Source: Chloroflexota bacterium
GTDB lineage: Bacteria > Chloroflexota > Dehalococcoidia > JACVQG01
Assembly: GCA_016210545.1 (NCBI GenBank)
Contig: JACQTY010000248.1
Span: 1 to 36,047, forward strand
Length of the DNA stretch: 36,047 bases
Reading direction: 5' to 3'
The notes under the pieces were generated by a model. It had not been told where the DNA came from. It did no database searches and saw only the letters and a program-made list of their open reading frames with translations. Position 1 is the stretch's first letter, and each line of letters begins with the position of its first letter. A program made the translations under genes and the position numbers. This document shows positions 7,715-15,916 of the stretch, one piece after another.

Positions 7715-9775
7715 CTATGCCAACAAACGCCTCAGCTCCTCCGGCTCGGTAACGGGCTGGAGGCAGGCGTAGTTCTCGCAGATGTAGACAGTGGGGCGGC
7801 CGTCGACCATGTCTCGCCCCTCCAGCAGCGGAAGCCCCTCAACGGCCTCGTTCAGCGTAGTGTCGCGCCCCACCAGGACCCTGCCGGGGATAAAGCGGGA
7901 ATAAACGGCAGAGAGCAAGGCCGCCGTGCGCGGGTCGTCCCGCGGCCCGATGATGGCTATCTCTTTGGGCGCGGACAGATAGAAGTCCAGGGTGGAAAGC
8001 CAGTTCCCTGCCCCGGCCGGGTAGTCCAGCATCATGCCCTTTGCCGACCGCAGGGCCGTCGCCCCCAGCCCGGCGTAGTCCCTATTGCCCGTGACCACCG
8101 CCAGGCGCAGTAGCACTGAGGCGGCGTTGGAGTTCCCCGAAGGGGTGACATTGTCCGAGGCCTCGCGGGGCCGCAGGAACAGCGCCTCGTGGTGGCGGCC
8201 GGTATCGTAGAACGCCTTCTCCGAGTCGTCCCAGAACTCGTCGATCATAGTATCGGCCAGAGCGCGTGCCTCGGCCAGCCAGCGCAGCTCGAGCGTGGCC
8301 TCGTGCAGGGCCAGCAGGCCGTCGATGAGGTTGGCATAGTCTTCCAGGTAGCCGGGAATCTTCGCCTGCCCGTCCTTGTACGATCTCAGCAACAGCGGGC
8401 CCTGTTTCAGTTCGCATAGCATGAGGTTTGCGTTGGCCCGGGCAACGTCTCCGTAGGGGCACGGAGATCCGTGCCCCGTGCACAGGATGTTGGCGGCCTC
8501 GGCGAAGGCGGCGAGCATCAGCCCGTTCCAGGCGGTGAGTACCTTGTCGTCGGTGGCGGGCTTCACCCGACGCTGTCGCGCCTCCAGCAAGCGCTTCTTT
8601 GACCTGAGGATAATCTCTTCCAGTTCTTGTGGCTTGAAGCCAAGCTCTTCGGCTATGGCCTCCACGCCCTGCGGCTGGTACAGTATGCTCTTCCCCTCGA
8701 AGTTGCCCTCTTTGGTGACGCCGAAGTAGCGGTTGAAGACCCGGGCGTCCTCTTCGCCGATGACTTGTAAGATCTCCCTCTGAGTCCACACGTAGAACTT
8801 GCCCTCCACGCCCTCACTATCGGCGTCCTGGGCCGAGTAGAAGCCGCCCTCCGGCGATGTCATCTCTCTGACTACGTAGTCCAGGGTGTCTGCGGCGACG
8901 GCCCTGTAGAGCGGCTTGCCCGTGACCTGATAGGCATGAAGGTACAGGCGGGCCAGAAGGGCATTGTCGTAGAGCATCTTCTCGAAGTGGGGCGCCAGCC
9001 AGTGGGCATCGGTCGAATAGCGGTGAAAGCCTCCCCCCAACTGGTCGTGGATACCGCCTCGGGCCATCGCGGTCAGGGCCGCCTCCACTATCTGCAAGGC
9101 CGGCGGCTCGTTCGTCCGCACGTAGTAGCGCAGCAGGAAGTCCAGGGCCATGGAGTGGGGAAACTTGGGCGCCGCGCCAAAGCCGCCGTTTTCGTAGTCG
9201 AACTGCGTTTGCAGGCCGCGGTAGGCCTTCTTCAAGACATCCGCAGTCAGTGGCTCCACCACCGGCCCCGGGGCCAGAGACCGGCGTAGCTGCGCCCCCA
9301 GCTTCTCGCCGGCGCCCGATAGCTCCTCGCGCCGCGTTCGATAGGCCTGGGCGACAGCCCGCAGCACTCGGGGGAAGCCGGCGGCGCCGTCCCTGTCCTC
9401 CGGCGGGAAGTAGGTCCCCCCGAAGATGGGCTTTCCCTCGGGGGTAATAAACACGTTCAATGGCCAGCCGCCGCTGCCGGTCAGCGTCTGCACCGCAGTC
9501 ATGTACACCTGGTCCAGGTCGGGCCGCTCTTCGCGGTCTACCTTTATGCTGACGACGAGCTCGTTCATGACCCGGGCGACGTCCTCGTTTTCGAAGGACT
9601 CCCGCTCCATGACGTGGCACCAATGGCAGGCGGAATAGCCGATGCTCACCAGGATAGGCTTGTCCTCCTCGCGGGCGCGTCGCAAGGCCTCCTCGCCCCA
9701 GGGGTACCAGTCGACCGGGTTATGGGCGTGTTGGAGTAAGTATGGACTTGTCTCGTTAATCAGCCTGTTGGGCAT
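7715..9775 (-). CDS. YyaL/SPATA20-type thioredoxin-fold protein (DUF255 family)
   Basis: A 686-residue protein of normal length for the YyaL family. The N-terminal thioredoxin-like domain (about 1-170) begins with [21 protein letters not shown] and has the family CxxC at C50/C53 in SACHWCHVM. The rest is an alpha/alpha barrel like N-acylglucosamine epimerases and glycosidases ([27 protein letters not shown]). The cellular role of this family is poorly defined. A perfect hairpin repeat at 8456-8477 is read through in frame, adding about ten unusual residues ([11 protein letters not shown]) in the barrel. Monocistronic, ATG at 9775 with a weak GTAGG site. Confidence 0.9.
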   Translation of the reverse strand: MPNRLINETSPYLLQHAHNPVDWYPWGEEALRRAREEDKPILVSIGYSACHWCHVMERESFENEDVARVMNELVVSIKVDREERPDLDQVYMTAVQTLTGSGGWPLNVFITPEGKPIFGGTYFPPEDRDGAAGFPRVLRAVAQAYRTRREELSGAGEKLGAQLRRSLAPGPVVEPLTADVLKKAYRGLQTQFDYENGGFGAAPKFPHSMALDFLLRYYVRTNEPPALQIVEAALTAMARGGIHDQLGGGFHRYSTDAHWLAPHFEKMLYDNALLARLYLHAYQVTGKPLYRAVAADTLDYVVREMTSPEGGFYSAQDADSEGVEGKFYVWTQREILQVIGEEDARVFNRYFGVTKEGNFEGKSILYQPQGVEAIAEELGFKPQELEEIILRSKKRLLEARQRRVKPATDDKVLTAWNGLMLAAFAEAANILCTGHGSPCPYGDVARANANLMLCELKQGPLLLRSYKDGQAKIPGYLEDYANLIDGLLALHEATLELRWLAEARALADTMIDEFWDDSEKAFYDTGRHHEALFLRPREASDNVTPSGNSNAASVLLRLAVVTGNRDYAGLGATALRSAKGMMLDYPAGAGNWLSTLDFYLSAPKEIAIIGPRDDPRTAALLSAVYSRFIPGRVLVGRDTTLNEAVEGLPLLEGRDMVDGRPTVYICENYACLQPVTEPEELRRLLA
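8456..8477. repeat. Hairpin repeat inside the YyaL coding region
   Basis: Two 10-base arms, 8456-8465 and 8468-8477, are perfect complements with a 2-base loop. They are flanked by GTA, as in the GTAGGGGC-type elements found between genes (for example the arm set at 102-121 and at 14565). It appears to be a dispersed element accepted in frame. Confidence 0.7.
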
Positions 9776-10352
9776 CGGTTTACCTACTCTGACTCTGTCT
9801 CATCACTGTCCCACCATTATAGGCTGTTGAAGTGGGAGAGACAAAGTTCGCGTCGGACCTAACCCCCAGCCCCTTCCCGCACCGGGAAGGGGTGAAGTTC
9901 TCTCCCCCCACCGAGGGGCAGAGAGTTAGAGAGGGGGGGATTGCACGAAAGGACAAACACCGCGGAGAACGCAGAGGGGGGAGTTCCTTGCGTTTGTTGA
10001 GGGAGTCGACCGAACCCCGGCCCTTTCCGAGTCGGGTAGGGAGTTTCCCTGCCCGTCGTCTTCGGGCCTTGCACGCCCCTGCCAGAGAACTCACGGGCTA
10101 TGGCTGGGAAGACTCGTCCGGGAGCAGGCGCCACAATGCAGCCGGTGAGAAGGGGCCGGGGCGAGTCTTATTGAGCTTTTCATGCACGCGCAGCGGCCGG
10201 CGAATCCGATGTCCTGCATGGTCGACGCTTCCTGGGGAGAAGGTACAGGCCGCGATCTCGCCGGGAGTGTACGGGAGTGCAGTGGTAGCTTCTCAAACAT
10301 GAACGGATCAAGGCTCGCGACGGGCTGGCGGGCAGGCGCGGATGCAACGTAG
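9776..10352. repeat. Intergenic stretch of hairpin repeats with no gene
   Basis: No convincing gene was found in these 577 bases. From about 9856 it carries a GACCTAACCC lead and a hairpin with arms 9870-9878/9884-9892, the same arrangement as 56-92. C-rich and G-rich runs near 9901-9943 follow, with further short hairpins near 10017-10085. The open frames present have repeat-derived composition. Confidence 0.6.
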
Positions 10353-11405
10353 TTAGCGCGAAGTGATCACGAACGTTATCTCCGCTCTATCGGCTTCGCC
10401 TGCCCCGCGGACGGTAACGGGCGCATCGCGCGTGCCGGTTACGTCACCCGTGATGCGCCCGGTGGCCGTATCGTAACTGATCTCTAGAGCCTTTCTCCCC
10501 TTTACGGGGGAAGTGTCGCACAGGTCGTCCGAGTCCAGCCAGTCGTGGTCCCAGATCTCGATGCGTATCGGTATTTTTCGGTGGCTGTCATTCGAGAAAC
10601 CCAGGCCAAAGACCCAGTTTGGCGAGACATCGGCACGATTATCCTGGTGCTGGCTCCGCTCGAACCAGCATCCCGACATGCGGACCCTGGCATAGTAGTC
10701 GGCGGTTTTCTTCAATACGCCGGGGTCGGGGTCGTCGATCTGTTTCACCCGCTGAATCGTAAGGTATACAAAGCGCAGCGTCGGCGCCGTTGTGGGGCCG
10801 GCGATATGGTCCGATGGTACCTGGAATCCGGTGTGCCCAGCTTCATGCATCACTTTGCGCAGCCAACTGTAGCAGTCCATCCCCCGCACATTGCCCTGTT
10901 CTGTGTTGGCATTGTGGGTGCCGGGCCGGCACAGCTCCGTTGGCGTCCCGGCCGTGCCATCCATGACGCAAGCGTTGGACGAGTTTCTGAGCGCTTCGGT
11001 GGCCGGGCAATTGGTCCGTGCTCCACCTTGGTTCACTTCGTACTCATCCAGCAGCCCGGTCCAGGAGTGGAGAAATTCCATCAAATAGGCGCCCACCGAA
11101 GAGGTCTCGTTGACCTCCCAGTGCTCGGGGTTGTTGGGGCGTCCGTCTCTATGCCCGTGTGCGCCATGAGTGCCGGTCCTATGGACATGGCCAACACCTT
11201 TTCCTGTAGACGACAGCTCGCTCCTGTCGTCGTGAATGAGGAACAGGCGGACCCGCCATTGGCCGTCGGTGCAATCATAAAGGCGGTTGTTGAATTCCCT
11301 GAGCCTGCTTTCGACGGTGCTCAAATCGTTCCCCGTGGCCGTTGCCCGCCACAATACCTTGATGGGAAGGTGCGAGGCCCAAACCTCCGGCAGTTGGGTA
11401 GCCAT
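10353..11405 (-). CDS. Zincin-like protein with altered metal motif and C-terminal C2-like domain
   Basis: A 350-residue protein without a clear signal peptide. Residues 12-60 (LPIKVLW to LIHDD) and 105-180 resemble bacterial zincins of the HExxH...DEY type. In the place of the usual HExxH stands MEFLH (109-113) followed by the expected GLLDEYE (117-123), so the first zinc His is Met. A CVMDG Met-turn-like site lies at 146-150. A separate HEAGH occurs at 187-191. The C-terminal part (about 210-330), with IEIWDHDWLDSDD, is C2-like and may bind calcium. It could be a dead peptidase, or one with a shifted metal site. ATG has GGGAGGAG just upstream. A good promoter precedes it. Likely single-gene unit. 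Confidence 0.6.
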   Translation of the reverse strand: MATQLPEVWASHLPIKVLWRATATGNDLSTVESRLREFNNRLYDCTDGQWRVRLFLIHDDRSELSSTGKGVGHVHRTGTHGAHGHRDGRPNNPEHWEVNETSSVGAYLMEFLHSWTGLLDEYEVNQGGARTNCPATEALRNSSNACVMDGTAGTPTELCRPGTHNANTEQGNVRGMDCYSWLRKVMHEAGHTGFQVPSDHIAGPTTAPTLRFVYLTIQRVKQIDDPDPGVLKKTADYYARVRMSGCWFERSQHQDNRADVSPNWVFGLGFSNDSHRKIPIRIEIWDHDWLDSDDLCDTSPVKGRKALEISYDTATGRITGDVTGTRDAPVTVRGAGEADRAEITFVITSR

Positions 11406-11443
11406 ATCTCCTCCCTTCGTTCTGCCAATTCCAGAATACGCAC

Positions 11444-11472
11444 ATGTTATTATAAGAATACAGGTGTGTCAA
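11444..11472 (-). promoter_or_regulatory. Promoter of the zincin-like gene
   Basis: On the minus strand TTGACA (11467-11472), 17 bases, then TAACAT (11444-11449). The same pair of boxes with the same spacing precedes the heme operon at 24839. Two direct AGAATAC copies (11433-11439, 11455-11461) are 22 bases apart around the -10 and could be an operator. Confidence 0.6.
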
Positions 11473-11741
11473 GCGGCGACAGCTACAGCGACAGCTACCG
11501 GGGCGTCCCCGAAACGTGGCGATTTGCCACCCCAAATCAACTCGGATCTCTAACTCTCCAGAGATATCCTTCGCTGGCGCTCTCCGATGTATCGGGATGC
11601 GTCGGACAGGATAACACTGGAGAGCCTTCTCCTTCAGTTTGCGGCCCACAGTGCGAGAACCGAGACTTGTTTGATGCCTCTCTGCAACCGGGGCTACTCC
11701 GCCATTCTATTGTATTGGATACCCTGGTAGGGTCTGTTACA
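11473..11741. other. Intergenic region without a recognised element
   Basis: This lies between the zincin promoter and the sigma-factor gene. A TACAAT box at 11738-11743 could be a -10 for the sigma gene, but the -35 (TTGGAT, 11715-11720) is poor. An imperfect CGACAGCTACAG repeat lies near 11478-11498. Nothing else is seen. Confidence 0.4.
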
Positions 11742-11759
11742 ATGGCTTTGGAAGCTCCT

Positions 11760-12293
11760 ATGGAAGAAACGAAGCTAGTTGAACTTGCCAGGCAAGGGGA
11801 TGAGGCCAGCTTTAACCAACTGGTGGAGAAATACCACCGGCTGGCCTACAATCTCGCCTACCGCTTTTTGGGGCAGGCCGCCTCGGCGGATGATGTCACC
11901 CAGGAGGCGTTTATCTCGGTGTGGCAGGGGTTGAAGGGTTTCCGCGGCGGGAACTTCAAGTCGTGGCTGTTGCAGATCGTAGCCAATGCCTGCCGGGACT
12001 ACCTCCGCTCCCACAAACGGCATCCCACCGTATCCTATGATGCTATGCCTGTGCCTCCTGACCCGCCTTCTGCCGATCTGGAAAGCTCCGTAGAACTCGG
12101 AGAGTCCATCCAGAAGGGCCTGGCCCGGCTGCCCGAGGAGCAGCGTCTGGCGATCATCCTATCCGACGTCATCGGCCTGAGCTACGAGGAGATGGCCGAG
12201 GCCATGAAGTGTAACATCGGGACGGTCAGGTCCCGTTTGAGCCGGGGGCGGGCCAGTCTCAGGGACTGGCTGGTGTCCCAGGCGGTGTTCTGA
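11760..12293 (+). CDS. ECF-family RNA polymerase sigma factor
   Basis: A group 4 sigma-70 factor of about 177 residues. Region 2 includes FNQLVEKYHRLAYNLAYRFLG and the DVTQEAFISVWQGL stretch that binds core and the -10 box. Region 4 (LARLPEEQRLAIILSDVIGLSYEEMAEAMKCNIGTVRSRLSRGR) is the -35-binding helix-turn-helix. The start at 11760 has GGAAG upstream; an ATG at 11742 adds six residues (MALEAP) and is possible. A zinc-finger anti-sigma gene follows after 90 bases, so this is a sigma/anti-sigma pair. Signal unknown. Confidence 0.88.
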   Translation: MEETKLVELARQGDEASFNQLVEKYHRLAYNLAYRFLGQAASADDVTQEAFISVWQGLKGFRGGNFKSWLLQIVANACRDYLRSHKRHPTVSYDAMPVPPDPPSADLESSVELGESIQKGLARLPEEQRLAIILSDVIGLSYEEMAEAMKCNIGTVRSRLSRGRASLRDWLVSQAVF

Positions 12294-12331
12294 GCCCCGG
12301 CCTGAGCTTGCCGAATGGCTTGTCGAAGAGG

Positions 12332-12357
12332 GGAACTTTTGCCCCGCTGAAATCGTC
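12332..12357 (+). promoter_or_regulatory. Candidate ECF-type promoter before the anti-sigma gene
   Basis: GGAAC (12332-12336), 17 bases, then CGTC (12354-12357). This is the usual -35/-10 pattern of ECF promoters. It would drive the anti-sigma and SIMPL genes, giving feedback control by the sigma factor encoded just upstream. The anti-sigma ATG lies 27 bases after the CGTC box. Confidence 0.5.
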
Positions 12358-12383
12358 TTAATTCTGGAGAGGGGAAAAAGCCG

Positions 12384-13658
12384 ATGTTTGGGTTCTTGAG
12401 GTCCCGATTTGTCGGGAGGCACTGGGTGAAGGATAGGCTCTCCCTTTACCTCGACGGGCGCCTTGTCCCCGAAGAGAAAGCAAAGGTGGAGTCCCATTTG
12501 AAAGCCTGCGCGGCCTGCCGAGAGGAACTGGAGTCGCTACGGGCAACTGTAAACGCCCTGCGACAACTGCCCCTGGTGGCCCCGCCCCGTCCGTTTGTCC
12601 TGCCTGCCGAAGGCTCCCGGCTTGCCGGAGCAGTCAGACCCGCTTTGCGCCCCGTCGCCTTTTATCGCTTGAGGCTGGCGACGGCGGTAGTGGCGGCGCT
12701 CCTGGTGGCGCTCGTTTCGTGGGACAGCGTGGGGCGGTTCATGGGGCCGGTTGGTCAGGAGCCTTCCAGAGGACCAGCGCCGGCGGCGTCGCCACAGGCC
12801 CTGCAACAAGCGTCCGCGCCGACCCCTGGCCCGGCAGCGGCGCCCGCTGCCCAGGCGCCTGTGGCGACGCCGCCTCCTCTCTCATCGCCTACACCGGCGC
12901 CGAAGACCGGGCCATCCCCCGCACCAATGATGGCGCCCGCGGCTGCCCCCGTACCCAGGCCAGCGCCACTAGCGACTCCGTCGCCAACGCCTGATGAAAC
13001 GCAACCCAGGATAATGAAGGCGGCCCCCAGCGGCCCCGCGGCAGCCACTGCACAGGAAGCAGGCGGGCCGGTACCCCCGGCAGATGCAGAAGCATCAGCG
13101 CAGGCGATGGAACAGTCCCGACAGGTCGGGACGCCGCAACCGTCGCCGGCGACGGCCCCGGCGGTGGGCGTGGCCCCGGTCCCAGCGCAGCCGGTCGCAC
13201 CCCGGTCTCTCCAGGCACAGCCATTGCCGCCGCCGCCGCCCTCGATGCCACTGGCCCCACCCGCACGGGATGGTGCATCCGGGCCGGTCGAAGATACCGC
13301 ACGCCGGACGGGTCCGGCAGGGCCCGGAGCGGCCCCCGGCAAGGGAGGCGCTGCCGGGGTGGCGAGCGTTGCGCCCACTCCATCCCCGACGCCTCGGTCA
13401 GCGCAGGAGGAGCTAAAGGTTGCCCCGTCCGCTGAGCCTTCGGCCGGCGCGATGGACGCGGTCCAAGCCGCGCCCCAGTCCCCACCCGTCGGGACATCCG
13501 AGGCGCTGCCTCAGGCCCCGGCCCAACCTCCGTACAGCCTCGGACTGGGCGTCAGAGAGGCGGAGATCGCGCTGGGGGCGCTGCTTGCGTTCCTGGGCGC
13601 GGCCACGATCTATGCCTGGCGGCGGGCCAGAAGACAGGTTAGAAGGAAGGAAAGATGA
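12384..13658 (+). CDS. Membrane-bound zinc-finger anti-sigma factor with long Pro/Ala-rich outer domain
   Basis: A 424-residue protein. The N-terminal ZAS/zf-HC2 domain has the HxxxCxxC site at H38, C42 and C45 and should hold the ECF sigma factor in the cytoplasm. A membrane helix follows at about 97-113. Then comes about 270 residues of low-complexity Pro/Ala/Ser/Thr-rich sequence, probably outside the cell. A second hydrophobic segment (about 393-411) with a basic tail (RRARRQVRRKER) ends the protein. The family model is release of sigma when the outer part senses stress; the trigger here is unknown. A CCCGAC/GTCGGG dispersed repeat is embedded in frame at 13116-13131. The stop overlaps the next start (ATGA). 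Confidence 0.82.
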   Translation: MFGFLRSRFVGRHWVKDRLSLYLDGRLVPEEKAKVESHLKACAACREELESLRATVNALRQLPLVAPPRPFVLPAEGSRLAGAVRPALRPVAFYRLRLATAVVAALLVALVSWDSVGRFMGPVGQEPSRGPAPAASPQALQQASAPTPGPAAAPAAQAPVATPPPLSSPTPAPKTGPSPAPMMAPAAAPVPRPAPLATPSPTPDETQPRIMKAAPSGPAAATAQEAGGPVPPADAEASAQAMEQSRQVGTPQPSPATAPAVGVAPVPAQPVAPRSLQAQPLPPPPPSMPLAPPARDGASGPVEDTARRTGPAGPGAAPGKGGAAGVASVAPTPSPTPRSAQEELKVAPSAEPSAGAMDAVQAAPQSPPVGTSEALPQAPAQPPYSLGLGVREAEIALGALLAFLGAATIYAWRRARRQVRRKER

Positions 13659-14530
13659 AGATGAATAAGAAATGGCTCATGGTGGTTGGTCCGCTATTGG
13701 CTTTGGCCCTTGCGGCAGGCGCCTGCGTGAATGCCCCGGCGGCGGCGCCCGCGCCCGGCCCGGCTAACGGTCCGGTGGCCGCGTCCCAGTTCATAGTCCC
13801 GCCGGTGTCCTCGCAGCAGACCGGCCTGTGGGTGAACGGCGAGGGCAAGGCCACCTTTGTCCCGGATATAGCTGTGTTGACGCTGGGCATCGAGTCCCAG
13901 GACCAGACGGTCGCCGCGGCCCAGAACAAGGCCCGGGACGCTATGAACCGGATACTGGCCGCCCTGAAGGCCAAGAACGTCGCCGATAAGGACATCCGCA
14001 CCACGTCGTTCAATATCCAGGCGGTCAGGCAGTGGCTGGAGCCTCTGCCCGTCCCTTCCGTCCCCCGAGGAAAGCCTGAATCCACACCGGGCGGATTTGC
14101 CGAACCTGGCTTCAAGCCGGCGCCCAAAGAGGTTATTGTCGGCTACCGGGTCAGCAATACGGTTTCGGTGAAGATACGGAAGATCGACGAGGCGGGCCAG
14201 ATCATCGATGCTGTATCAGAGGCGGGCGGCGACCTGACGCGGGTCAACGGCATCGGCTTCACGATGGACGATTTCACGCCTCTGCGCACCCAGGCCAGGG
14301 AGAAAGCGGTGAAGGACGCCGTAGCCAAAGGCAAGCAGATGGCTGAAGCTGCCGGAATCGGTCTGGGCAAGACCATCTACATAAACGAGAGCGGCGGCTT
14401 TGTCCCCCAGACTGTCCAGTTCAGGAGCTTCGGGGTGGCAGCGGCCGCGCCGTCGGCTGCGCCGACTCCCATAAGCGCCGGAGAGCAGGAGTTGAACGTC
14501 TCGGTGCAGATGGTGTTCGAGATAAAGTAG
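13655..14530 (+). CDS. SIMPL-domain (DUF541) lipoprotein, copy 1
   Basis: A 291-residue exported protein. The N-terminus has a basic start, a hydrophobic core and AGAC before Cys24, a plausible lipobox although Ala replaces the usual Leu at -3. The mature part has a Pro/Ala linker and a SIMPL domain from GLWVNGEGKATFVPDIAVLTLGIES to the C-terminal LNVSVQMVFEIK. SIMPL proteins are periplasmic or surface proteins of unclear action, often linked to envelope or oxidative stress. Start overlaps the anti-sigma stop, so they are co-translated. A close paralogue follows. Confidence 0.85.
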   Translation: MKMNKKWLMVVGPLLALALAAGACVNAPAAAPAPGPANGPVAASQFIVPPVSSQQTGLWVNGEGKATFVPDIAVLTLGIESQDQTVAAAQNKARDAMNRILAALKAKNVADKDIRTTSFNIQAVRQWLEPLPVPSVPRGKPESTPGGFAEPGFKPAPKEVIVGYRVSNTVSVKIRKIDEAGQIIDAVSEAGGDLTRVNGIGFTMDDFTPLRTQAREKAVKDAVAKGKQMAEAAGIGLGKTIYINESGGFVPQTVQFRSFGVAAAAPSAAPTPISAGEQELNVSVQMVFEIK

Positions 14531-14840
14531 GGGTTCAGCATGCTGGACCCGGTTCACGGCCGTAGGGGCGGGTCTCAGACCCGCCCCCCCCAAACTATGG
14601 TTCCTCCTGAAAAAAGAGGTTCCCCGATAAATCGGGGACGGGGGTCTTCCCGACAGGTCGGGACAGAACTAAACCTTCCCTCAAGCCCGCCCTGAGCCTG
14701 CCGAATGGGATTGGGGGATAGAGAGGGTGGATCAAGACTTTTTCAGGGGACACTACTACAGTCGGGGGCAGGGAACCCGACCTGCAATTTGAATGGATGA
14801 TTTGCGGGTACAATACAGCAGTTGAGAGGAAGTAGGAGAA
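14531..14840. repeat. Repeat-filled gap between the two SIMPL genes
   Basis: No gene is seen. A perfect hairpin (arms 14565-14575 and 14577-14587) belongs to the GTAGGGGCGGGTCTCAGACCC family; related copies lie at 15688-15720 and 19336-19358. A CCCCGATAAATCGGGG hairpin (about 14622-14637), a CCCGACAGGTCGGG hairpin near 14649 and a CCTGAGCCTGCCGAA motif near 14691 follow. The first hairpin may act as a weak terminator. Confidence 0.6.
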
Positions 14841-15659
14841 ATGAACAGGAAATGGCTCATGGCGGTTGCTCCGTTGCTGGCCCTGGCCTTGCTGGCAGGC
14901 GCCTGCGTCAACGCCCCGGCGTCAACGCCCGCGCCCGGCCCGGCTAACGGTCCGGTGGCCGCGTCCCAGTTCATAGTCCCGCCGGTATCCTCGCAGCAGA
15001 CGACCGGCCTGTGGGTGAACGGCGAGGGCAAGGTCACCTTCACGCCCGATATTGCCGTGCTTAGCCTGGGGATAGAGTCGCAGGAGAAGACGGTGGCCCT
15101 GGCGCAGGGCAAGGCGCGGGACGCTATGAATCGGGTGCTGGCGGCACTGAAGGACAAGAACGTGGCCGATAAAGACATCCGTACCCAGATCTTCAGCATC
15201 CACCCGGTGACACAGTATATCCAGCCTCAACAGTTTCCGGTTCCGCAACCCGGCAGGGAGGTGATCATCGGCTACCGTGTCAGCAACACCGTTGTCGTTA
15301 AGATACGGAAGATAGCAGATGCCGGCCAGGTGATCGACGCGGTAAGCGAGGCCGGCGGCGACCTGACCAGGGTGAACAACATCGGCTTCACCATGGACGA
15401 TTTCACGCCGCTGCGCAACCAGGCCAGGGAGAAGGCAGTGAAGGACGGCGTGGACAGGGCCAAGCAGATCGCTGCGGCGGCGGGAATCACCCTGGGCAAG
15501 CCGACGTACATAAATGAGAGCGGGGGCTTCTTCCCCCAGGACTTCGCGGCCAAGAGCTTCGCGACGGAGGCAGCGGGAGGCGGCTTTGCACCGACGCCCG
15601 TCAGCCCCGGAGAGCAGGAGCTTAGCGTATCGGTCCAGATGGTCTTCGACATGAAGTAG
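14841..15659 (+). CDS. SIMPL-domain (DUF541) lipoprotein, copy 2
   Basis: A 272-residue tandem paralogue of the preceding SIMPL protein. The signal region and the first 35 mature residues are nearly the same (for example the PAPGPANGPVAASQFIVPP segment), while the middle (HPVTQYIQPQQ) differs. A lipobox-like LAGAC precedes Cys22. The C-terminal SIMPL block (VSNTVVVKIRKIADAGQVID, NIGFTMDDFTPLR, LSVSVQMVFDMK) is well kept. The ATG has AGGAAGTAGGAG upstream. The strong N-terminal match at the DNA level suggests a recent duplication or gene conversion. Confidence 0.85.
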   Translation: MNRKWLMAVAPLLALALLAGACVNAPASTPAPGPANGPVAASQFIVPPVSSQQTTGLWVNGEGKVTFTPDIAVLSLGIESQEKTVALAQGKARDAMNRVLAALKDKNVADKDIRTQIFSIHPVTQYIQPQQFPVPQPGREVIIGYRVSNTVVVKIRKIADAGQVIDAVSEAGGDLTRVNNIGFTMDDFTPLRNQAREKAVKDGVDRAKQIAAAAGITLGKPTYINESGGFFPQDFAAKSFATEAAGGGFAPTPVSPGEQELSVSVQMVFDMK

Positions 15660-15687
15660 GGGCGCACGGGGCGCGGGCAATTCGTAT

Positions 15688-15720
15688 GGCAAGGGGCGGG
15701 TCTCAGACCCACCCCTTGCC
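15688..15720 (+). repeat. Long hairpin after the second SIMPL gene
   Basis: Sixteen-base arms around a single C, with one mismatch. It is a copy of the GGGGCGGGTCTCAGACCC repeat family and is placed where a terminator would be, although no T-run follows. Confidence 0.6.
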
Positions 15721-15811
15721 TGAGGGTGCGTCTCCATCTCCGGTGGAATCCACCATCCTGCACACCACCCTTCCACCCCTTCCGCGCCGTCCGCGTACTC
15801 CGCGTGAGCAA

Positions 15812-15843
15812 CCCAACCTTACAAACACCCAACCTTACAAACA
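15812..15843 (+). repeat. Perfect 16-base tandem duplication abutting the rrf2 promoter
   Basis: The unit CCCAACCTTACAAACA occurs twice head to tail (15812-15827, 15828-15843) and ends exactly at the -35 box. It could be a pair of activator sites or a simple duplication. Confidence 0.7.
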
Positions 15844-15897
15844 TTGACAACCCCATATCAAGCTGCTAGAATTCTTGTTGTTGACTCACTAACTCAA
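15844..15897 (+). promoter_or_regulatory. Promoter and candidate operator of the Rrf2/sulfur cluster
   Basis: TTGACA (15844-15849), 17 bases, TAGAAT (15867-15872). Just after the -10 is an interrupted palindrome, TTGACTCACTAACTCAA (15881-15897), where the transcript should begin. This is a good place for the Rrf2 protein to repress its own gene. The operator role is inferred. Confidence 0.65.
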
Positions 15898-15916
15898 GAA
15901 ACTCCAGGGGGTGTCG

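Noticed and set aside
9776-10352. Small genes in the gap before the YyaL-type gene
   Set aside because: Frames are made of repeat DNA, lack ribosome sites and look like no known protein.
10545-11741. Long plus-strand open frame running into the sigma factor
   Set aside because: It lies opposite the zincin-like gene with no family match; only the part from 11760 is a sigma factor.
12755-13497. Long minus-strand frames opposite the anti-sigma gene
   Set aside because: They are Gly/Ala/Pro-rich mirrors of the low-complexity Pro/Ala coding region.
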